This document shows positions 20,301-29,300 of a stretch of DNA of 64,000 nt, piece after piece. The stretch is from positions 372,001 through 436,000 of the forward strand of contig FPAX01000001.1 in the NCBI GenBank assembly GCA_900116485.1, written 5' to 3'. Below the pieces are notes generated by a model. It worked only from the letters and a program-made list of their open reading frames with translations. It ran no database searches and was not told the DNA's origin. A program made the translations under genes and the position numbers. The first letter of the stretch is position 1. Every line of letters starts with the position of its first letter. Source of the DNA: Selenomonas sp. GACV-9. GTDB taxonomy: Bacteria; Bacillota; Negativicutes; Selenomonadales; Selenomonadaceae.

Positions 20301-23300
20301 GCTGACATTTACCATTCCCTTGTCGGCAGTGATGTCATACTTCACCCTGGGCACAGTGATGGAAATAACCGAATAGTTGTAGGCGCCAGACTTGAAATCT
20401 GCATTCAGATTGGAGAGGGCCCCAGACTTGTTAGCCCCCGCATAAAGGCCCACATTAGCACTGCTCGCAATATTTCCTGCCACCGTCACATCGCTCTTGC
20501 GGTTCATGTCGATGTTGTTCTTGGCCACGATGGGGCTGACAACTCCGGCATATACCGTTCCATCCACATGAGATTTAATCGTCTGATTGTCATAAGCGGC
20601 CAGGATAATATCCTCTGCAGATGCCGCCTTTTCATTGCTGAGGGTCGCCCCACCGGCCACATTGACTTTATTAGTGACATCAATATCGATGTCACTGACT
20701 GCGTCTGTGACCGCGATGGCACCGCCGCCCTTAGCCTGCACCAGATTCGTCAGGTTATTCTGCGAGGAGGCAACATATTCCTGCAGATTGTTAGTGGTGA
20801 TTTTCGCGTCTTTACCGATGTTGACTGTGCCGTTTTCCGTAACGTCCAGCAGGCTGCGCAGACGGTTGCCAGAAATGACACCGCCGAAATGGTCTTTCAA
20901 CGTATAGGTCTGCTCATCCTTGTTGCCCTTGGAGTCTGTATCGTCATAGGCCCCAGTGGTAACGGCATTCGACGTGCCGATACGAACGCGGTCAGCATTG
21001 ATTACCGTACCATCTGCCACATTGGCGTTGGTGGTGGTATCAATCGTGTTATCCACGCTGGTGCCGCCCACGCCAGCAATGCCGCCATGGCCTTCCGAGG
21101 CCGTCAGGCGCACCTCATCATTCTGCGATGCGCTAAGGGAAACTTCATCTGCTACCTCCCACTTGCCACTAAGGCTGCTGGTGACTTTATTGGTAGATTT
21201 GTTGTCCACATGGGCACCCACATAGCCCACGATTCCACCGCCACCTGCATCTGCAAAAGCCTTGCCAATGTTCTGGCCATTAGACATTACCTGCAAGCTA
21301 TTCAGCTTCGTGGTTTCGTTCTTCCCCGTCAGGATGGTTGACATCGTCTCATTGCCAACGATATCTGCACTAGTATTGCCTACTGCCACAGCACCTGCCG
21401 TAACGCCATAGATATAGGCCTTGCGGTCCACATAAGACTTGTTATCCAAAATGAGATTGGTTTCCTTATCAAAGGTGCTGTTGGCCACATTAATCGTAGA
21501 TTTAGCATCCGTATTCAATACCACCGCATCCGGGGCCACTGCCACCGCAGAGACATTATGCCCCTTCACGTTACCTTCCAGAGTACGGCCATTGGCAGTT
21601 CCTAGCTGGGAAGTAAACTCCACCGTCTTGGCGTTGAACGAACCACCAGCCACACTTACCTCAGCCCCCATATTCATGACGCCTTTGCCCCGCATCCGGC
21701 TTACGCCGAGAATGGAGACAGCAGTATTGCCTGCGCTGAGTTTCGCCGTCGTATCGTTGGCTGCACCAAAATGGAACTTCGCGGCACTGGTATTATCATC
21801 CAGCCCCTTGATGTTGGTCGTGCCCGTGATTTTGGCCGTAGCATTCCCCGCGATTATCTTTCCTTTATCATCCTTTTCGCCGTCCTCAATGGTGGCGTGG
21901 TTTACTGCCACATTGACGCCACCGACGCCGACGCCCTGTGTATGGGCTTCCAGCATATTAGCTCTCTTAGCGTCAATCGTAATATTCTTGGCAGCGGAAA
22001 TGTTGTTCGTTCCAGCCAGTGTTACGCCCACATTGTTCTTATTTTCTACACTGGCAAAGGTTGTAGTGACATTAAGCGCCGCAACCCCCACATTGGTGAT
22101 CTGCGTCTTGCTCTTGCTGTCATCCTGGGCTTTGACCATGACATTCTCCGTGCCTTCAATGGTGCTGCCCGTGATATTGACATCCGTAGCACCCTTATTG
22201 ACAATACCAGCATAACCGACGCCCACACCAAGGCCAGCCCCCACGCTGACCGCCGTCACCGTGATTTCCGAACCGTTATTTTTCTGCCCCTGCAACGCAT
22301 TAATGTTAATTTCCTTGCCCGTGATGGTGGCACCGCTTACGGTTACATCCGTATCGTAGTTCGTGTGGATGATGGCATCCGTAACCCCTACAGCCGTTCC
22401 GCCCACATTGACCGTTACATTTTTCGCGGTAATGTCGTTGGTCTCCTGGGCCGTAACATTGACATTTTCCGCCGCCGTCAAAAGGGCACGATTAACTCCC
22501 GTATGAACACCCTGTTTATCGGACTTGGCTTTGGGCACGTCAAGGCTTACCTGTGCATTCTTAGCCGCATTGAGGTCGCTGTCCTTGTCGCTCAGGCCGA
22601 AGAACTTCGCGCCATCGACGCCTAGAGCCCCCTTCGCGTTATTCACGCCCTGGGAACCATTCAGATGAATGTTGATTTCATTCTGGGTAGTATTATTGAC
22701 GCTCGTGGTATTCCCATTTTCATCTTTTGCATTGCTAAGCTGGGCCTGGGTGATGCCCTTGCCCACAGAAGTAACCGCTACGTTGACCCCTACACCAATA
22801 CCGCCAACGGCTGCGCCGGTCACACTGCTCTCAAAATGGCGCTCTTCTTCCGCTTTTACCGCAATATCCTTCGCCGCTTTGACGGAACCGCCGGACACAT
22901 GGGCACTGACACTGCTGTTGATATTGTTCAGTGCCACTGAAACACCTACGCCGCCCACACCGGCAGCGCCAACACCGCCCGTAGCATCTGCCACCAGCTT
23001 ATCCGCAGCTTTCACCGTGACATTTTCCGCTTCAAGCTGACTGTTGGTCACCAGCGCCGCAGTCTCACCAGTGGTGTTGTTAATGCCCACGTTAGCAGCC
23101 AGGCCGGCGCCAAGGCCAACCGCTGCACTGGCGGTAACCAGCGTATTCTTCCAATTGTTTTCATTCTTCGCCAGCACCGAAATGTTCTTGCCATTGGTGC
23201 TGCTCTTGGCCTTCAAGTCGCTGCTATCCACCTCGGCCTTAACGGTGGAGGCATCGTCCATAACAGCCACACCGGCTCCCGCGGCAACGGCCGCATAGCC

Positions 23301-26300
23301 GCCAGCCAAACTTGCACCGATGTTCATGGCGCGGCTGTTACCAAGATGCTCCGCTTTGATTTCTGCCGTGCCGTCAAAGACCGCGTTCATATTACTCAGC
23401 AACGCACTGGTAGTGCTGGTATTGCTATGACGCATGATGCTGTCACCAGAAGCCACTCCCGCCGTTGCTGCGGCTCCCACAGCCCCTGCAAAGGACAGTC
23501 CGGAGGAACCGTGCTTGGCCGTGGCATCCACGGTGAGATTCTTGGCATAGAGGTTCTTCTTGGCCGAATTGCTGGAAATCTCTGCTGCCGTCGTCCGGTC
23601 AAAGGTCTCCCAGTTAGCAGACACACCAACGGAGACTCCTGCCGTTGCCGCCGCGCCTACGGTTGGCGTGCCAGTAAAGGAGCCGAAATTGGTATAATCT
23701 ACGGCGTTGACATTCACGTCCGAATAATTATCTTCGGAATTAAGCACCGCATCCTGGATTTTGGCCGTAGTATTCCCTTGGACGGTATTGAGGTTCACCG
23801 TGCCCGCGAGATCGACGCCCACGCTGCCCGAGGCCGCTACGCCGCCGGAAGCCAGCTGGGAAATGATGGTATGGGCAGCCGAGCTATCCACCACGATACC
23901 AGACTTCGTTTCTTCCTTGCGATTTTCGCTAAGGCGCTGTCTGTCCGTGGTAAGATCCAATTTTTCCGTGGTAAAGAGATTTTCGTCCTGGGGACGGGTA
24001 ACCTTAATAGAACCAGTATCGGCGGCTTGCAAAGAGCCTCCCTGTACCAGCGCATTGGTATTCCCGCTAATTTTGTTGATGGAAACTGCCGCCCCAATCC
24101 CCGCCTTGGTGTTAGCGCCAATGGCAAAACCGCCGGCGAAGTTGTAGAGACGGTCGTCACTTTGGGCCACGATGCCCACACTGCTATCCGTGGCAAGATT
24201 CTGATTCTTGATGATAGCATTCACGTTGTTATCAATGTAGTTGTAGCTGCCGGAACCAGCAAAGGCAACTTGTCCGCCAACGCCCACAGTTCCCCCGACA
24301 CCTACGGAATGGATATCACCATCGCCAGCAGCGCGCACCTGGGTAAGTCCTGCGTTGACCGTGGTGGTACCGCTGTCCGTAGCCATTTCCGCTTTGGTAT
24401 CCTGATACAGGCGGTTAATGGCAACGCCCGCCGTTCCCTTTACCTCCGTATTGATATCAACCGTGCCGCCGACACCGACGGTATTGATCTTACTCTTGGT
24501 ATCGGCGGTAATATTGATGATGGGATGACTATCCGCATTGTTTGCGTTGATGTTGGTGTTGTTTAGCGCAGCTAGGCTGTCCTTATAGATATCCGAGACA
24601 GCAGCGCCTCCCTGGAGATTAAAGAGATTGCTGCCCCAGGATACACCAAAGCCAGCCCCCACAGTAATGATGCGGGACTTGTCCGTATTCGTTCCCTCCG
24701 TCTTGCTGTCCTTGGTAGAAACTTCAATCGTACCAGCATCCGTGGTGGTGATATCCGCATTATTGATTTCGGCCCGCAGTTTCTCCCTCGTGCCATCAGT
24801 CCCGACCGAAGTATAGGCCACAGCACCGCCGATACCCACTTTCTTGCCGCCTACTGACACGCTGCCAGCAACGGTGGTCTTCTTGGTTAGTTCTTCAGCA
24901 GTGACGGAAAGCTCCTTCACCTTGTCGAGTTTCGTCTTTTCGCCGTTTTCCTTGCCGTCAACGATACTTTCCGTGTTGTTGACACCCCGGTTGATAGCCA
25001 CGGTTCCCACGGCACCAAAAGTGGATTGGCTGATATTAACATCGACACCGCCAGCCACCGCCAAAGCCTTGCCCTGGTTAGCAGCTGCCAGTTTGACCGA
25101 GTTATCCGCATCCTCTGACAGGGTGATAACATTGCCTTTCAGATAAGTTCCCGTGGTATTGTTCAGGGAATTATAGGCCAGGGACAATCCCATAGCCATG
25201 CCCTTTCCGCCGGCCACTTCCCCGGCGATATTGATGATGGAGCTGGTATTTTGTGCCTGCTCGCTGATGTTTTTCCCGGTGATGGTGTTGTTTTCAAAGG
25301 TTACCTTCGTATCATTCTTGAGATCGTTCCAGCTGCCGGAACCGGCTCCGTTAAAGGATTTGCCGCCAATGGCAACGCCTGCGCCCACGGAAATAATCTT
25401 AGAATCGCTGGCGGCCTCCCCCGCTACTGTATCAGCCGTAATGGTGGAACCTTTGATATCCGCTGCCAGGTCATTCTTCACATAGTTATAGGCAATGCCC
25501 GCACCGGCACCGGCATTTCCGTTCCAGCCTCCAGCCATTGCCGCCGTAATGGTCAGACTGTGATTCTTGCCCAATTCGTCTTTGGCCGCATCTTCATCAC
25601 CAGCGGCATCGTCAACAATCTTGCCCTCGTCGGTAGTCTTGGCGTCATCATCCAGGGAAGATGATGCACTGCTCGTATCGAGATAGCTCTTCCCGGTGGT
25701 GTCTATTCCTTTATCTTCCAGATTTTCCTTATTCGTTTTATCCGCATCCACCGAAGCTTTCAGCAACGATTTGATAATGTCCGTGAGATTGGTGTTGTTT
25801 TCAATCTGCCCTTTTTCCGTGCTGCGCTGTTCTTCCGTCTTTTGGACAGGGATTTCCCCGGCCTTGACATTTACTATGCTGTCCTGAGCTCCCACAATGG
25901 TGGCGCCAGAAATATAGGCACTGGTAGTATTCTTCACGCTGCCGTAAGCAAAGGCCCCCTCAAACCCGTATCCGCTATTGCCCCCGGCATAAGTAGCGGC
26001 CAGGGCGCCATCAATCTGGGTGGTGCCCTTCTGGGACTCAATATCCACGGACTTTAGATTCTGATAGCTGCCGCCGATGATGGCGCTAGACAGGTTGTTT
26101 TCCAAATTGCTGATGGCCACCACGCCGCCTACGCCCACATTGGTGTTTTCGCCGCTGGCAGAATTGGCCGCCAGGCCCCCTGCTATCTGATAATCGGTGC
26201 TGACAGCCTTGCTGGTGATGGTTCCCGTACCGTCAGAGATGATGATATTATCCAGCAGCAGGGCATGGATATCCTGCTCGGCCCGGTTGTAATACACCGC

Positions 26301-29300
26301 TCCGGCACCGGCCACATTGGTGCCATTGCCCTTAGAGGCGCTGACTCCCATGCCTGCCACTACTTCAAGGCCCGTCTTGGAGGCGGAATTTTGGACAGAC
26401 TTCACCTGTGGCAAATTGACATTGCGCAGGAAAGCATCCACATCCCGATTGGAGCTGTTCATGGCAAAGGTGCCGCCAATACCCACCTTGGTGGCAGAGC
26501 TGCCGGATTTTAGGGAGTTCTTGATATCCGTTCCCCCCGTGGTAATGGCACCGAGGAAATCCGTAGCCGACAGTGATACAGACTCCACTGCAGCCTCGTC
26601 AGCATTTTTCACCGTCACATTGTCGAGGACAGCATCCGTCCGGCCATCCAGGAAAGTCAAGGCCGCACTGCCCTCGATGCCGATGGACGCCCCGGCACTC
26701 TTATTGGCAGCAGGAGCAGCCCCATCATCCTTCGGCGTTTCATCGGGATTGGCAGCAGAACTTGCTTCCTTCCCTGCTCCCGAAGCATTATTCTTCTGGG
26801 ACGTTTCCCCAATGGTGGGAGCAGCAGACTCATTCTGAGCCTCTACCTTGTCCTGTTCCAAATCTTCCGTATTCTTCTTGGCGTCATTCGCCCCTTCTTT
26901 CCCCTTTTGGGACCAATTCGTCCATTTTTCCGAATCCTTCCGTTCGTTGGCATTTTCTGCCTTGTCTTCGGCGCTAGTGGAGACGGTCTTGGCCTTGGCA
27001 TCGTTCTGTATCATGCCCAGGGTTATGGCCGACGCAGAGAGATTCCCCGTGGTGATGGTTCCCTTGTTGCCGCTGGCAGTAGCGTCCCCCATTTTCCCCG
27101 AAAAGGTATCGCCAGCAACACTGCGAGCCAGCATCGCATTCTGATAGATTTTCTGAGCGGCCTTTTCCGCATCCGTTTTATCTCCTGCGGGTGCACTGAT
27201 CCCACTGCCATTATCGCTTACCATAGCCAGGCTGTTTACATCATAATTGACAATGCCCACGCCGATACCAAAAGCTTTGGAACTTTCCTTTCCCGTGAAC
27301 TCACTGCGGACAGAGTTATCCACCGTGGTGGAATTGACGGCCATAAGCATAGCCATGACCGGAGCATTGACTGTGGCCTCATCATCCAAAGACACGATGC
27401 TATTGCTATCGCCATAGGAGAGCGCCACCATGCCCGAAATGCCAAAGGAATCCCCTTTGCCAGCATTTTTGACTTCGTTCTTGGCGTCGATGGAATTGTT
27501 AGCCGTAGCGCTCACCTGGGCTCCGGTAAGTACTGTTTCCTTTCCCGCCATAATCAAGCTGTTGCCGCTGATATTCTGGATGCCCACCGTAGCACCGATA
27601 CCTACTTTGCTGTTATCTTCTTCGCCACCGTATTTTCCCGCCGCCTTGGTGGTGGCATCCGTAGACAAGGTCAGGGCAGAACCTTCCAGCTGGCTCTTCT
27701 GTCCCAAAAGAACCACGGCGTTATTCTGCAGGTTGTTAATCCCCACCGAACCGTCCAACACCACCGTAGCCGGTTTATCCTTATTCGCTTTCTCTTCGTT
27801 ACTCACCGCATAAGACAGGCTGCTGGTCTTCTTCTCGGAATCTTTTTCATACTCGCCCATTCCTGCCACAGCCCCCAGCGATACGGCCTCACCCTTGATT
27901 TGGGCAGACTTATCCCCCTCATTATCCAGCAGGATATTGGCATTATTCTTCACGTTGCTGACCAGTACAGCAGCACCAATCTCCACTTTGGCCGAGTTGG
28001 CCTGGGCATTCGTCACCGTAAATTGCAGACTGTCTTCCTTGTCGGCAGAAGCAGTCATCAGGGATTTGGCACTCGCATTAACCCCACCGTCTGCCCCATT
28101 TTCTACTGCCGTAGCCGTAATGACAGCATTCTTCCCCAGGGTGATATTGGCATCGTTTTTATTGGCCACAACACCGACACTGGCCCCAAGGCCAAAGGCC
28201 GAAGTCTTTGCCTCATTGCTGCCGCTCTTATTGGTGCCTTCCACCTTGTCCTTGACCTTCTGAACACCTTCCTGGGCATCGCCAGCCTGTTTTTTCGTGG
28301 TATCTGCCGAAGCATCCTGGATGGTCTTCTCAGGATTGGCGGACTTTTTCTTGTTGTCATCCCCAGACTGGGAGGCATTTTGCTCTGCCGCTGCATCGGC
28401 ATTATCCTTTGCCTTATCCTCATCACTGGTCTGGGCAGTATCCTTGCCGCCCTCATTTGCCGCAGCAGCTTTCAGGGTATTGTCCACGGTCATCTTAAAG
28501 CCGCTGACTTTATTTTCGGCCGCGATATCCACTGCCCCAGCCTTGATAGAACGGTCAACCGACACCGCTGCAGTGTTGTCGTAGTTAGCTACGCCCACGG
28601 TGGATACCACATAGCTCTTGCCTGCGCCAGTAGCCCCTGCTTCTACCGCAATATTGCTGTTCGTGACAGCCTTGATAGCAGCCTTGCCAGTTTCTGCCTT
28701 AAATGATTCATCTGTCCCCTGCGGCGCATTTACAGCCACATTGGCCTTGGTGTCGCCAGCAAGGACAGCCACGCCTACTACCGCTGAGGTATTAGCCCCA
28801 CCGCTGGCGGTTGATTTGACGCTGGCCGTAGTAGTGGCATCGGCGGCAATGGTGATGGCATTGCCATCGCCATCTTTTCCCGTGGCCTGCAACTTACCAT
28901 CAATGACAATATCGGCGTTATTGTAGACGCGGGAAACGGCCACCGTCGCGATGGGCAACACAGAATCCGATTTTTGCTCCTTGCCATCGCTGTCCTTCTT
29001 CTCCGCCTTAGGTACAGCAATGGACTGTTTGAGTTCCACCGTGGACTTGGCCCCAATGTCGATGCTATTTCCCTTCACGGTACTATTTTTGCCGACGTTG
29101 ATAGCAGACTTGTTCGTCTTGCTGGCATAATTGACATAGAGGTACTTGTTGGCCGAAGACTCTGCTCCAGCCAGTTTGTTGATAAGTCCCTCGGCAATGG
29201 TGTCTTCGCCCAGCACAATGCCCTTCAGGGTGTCTGTCAGGGTCATAGGTGTGCTGTCTTCATAGGTGCTCTTGCTCTCCGCCGTAAGTTTCACTGCGCC

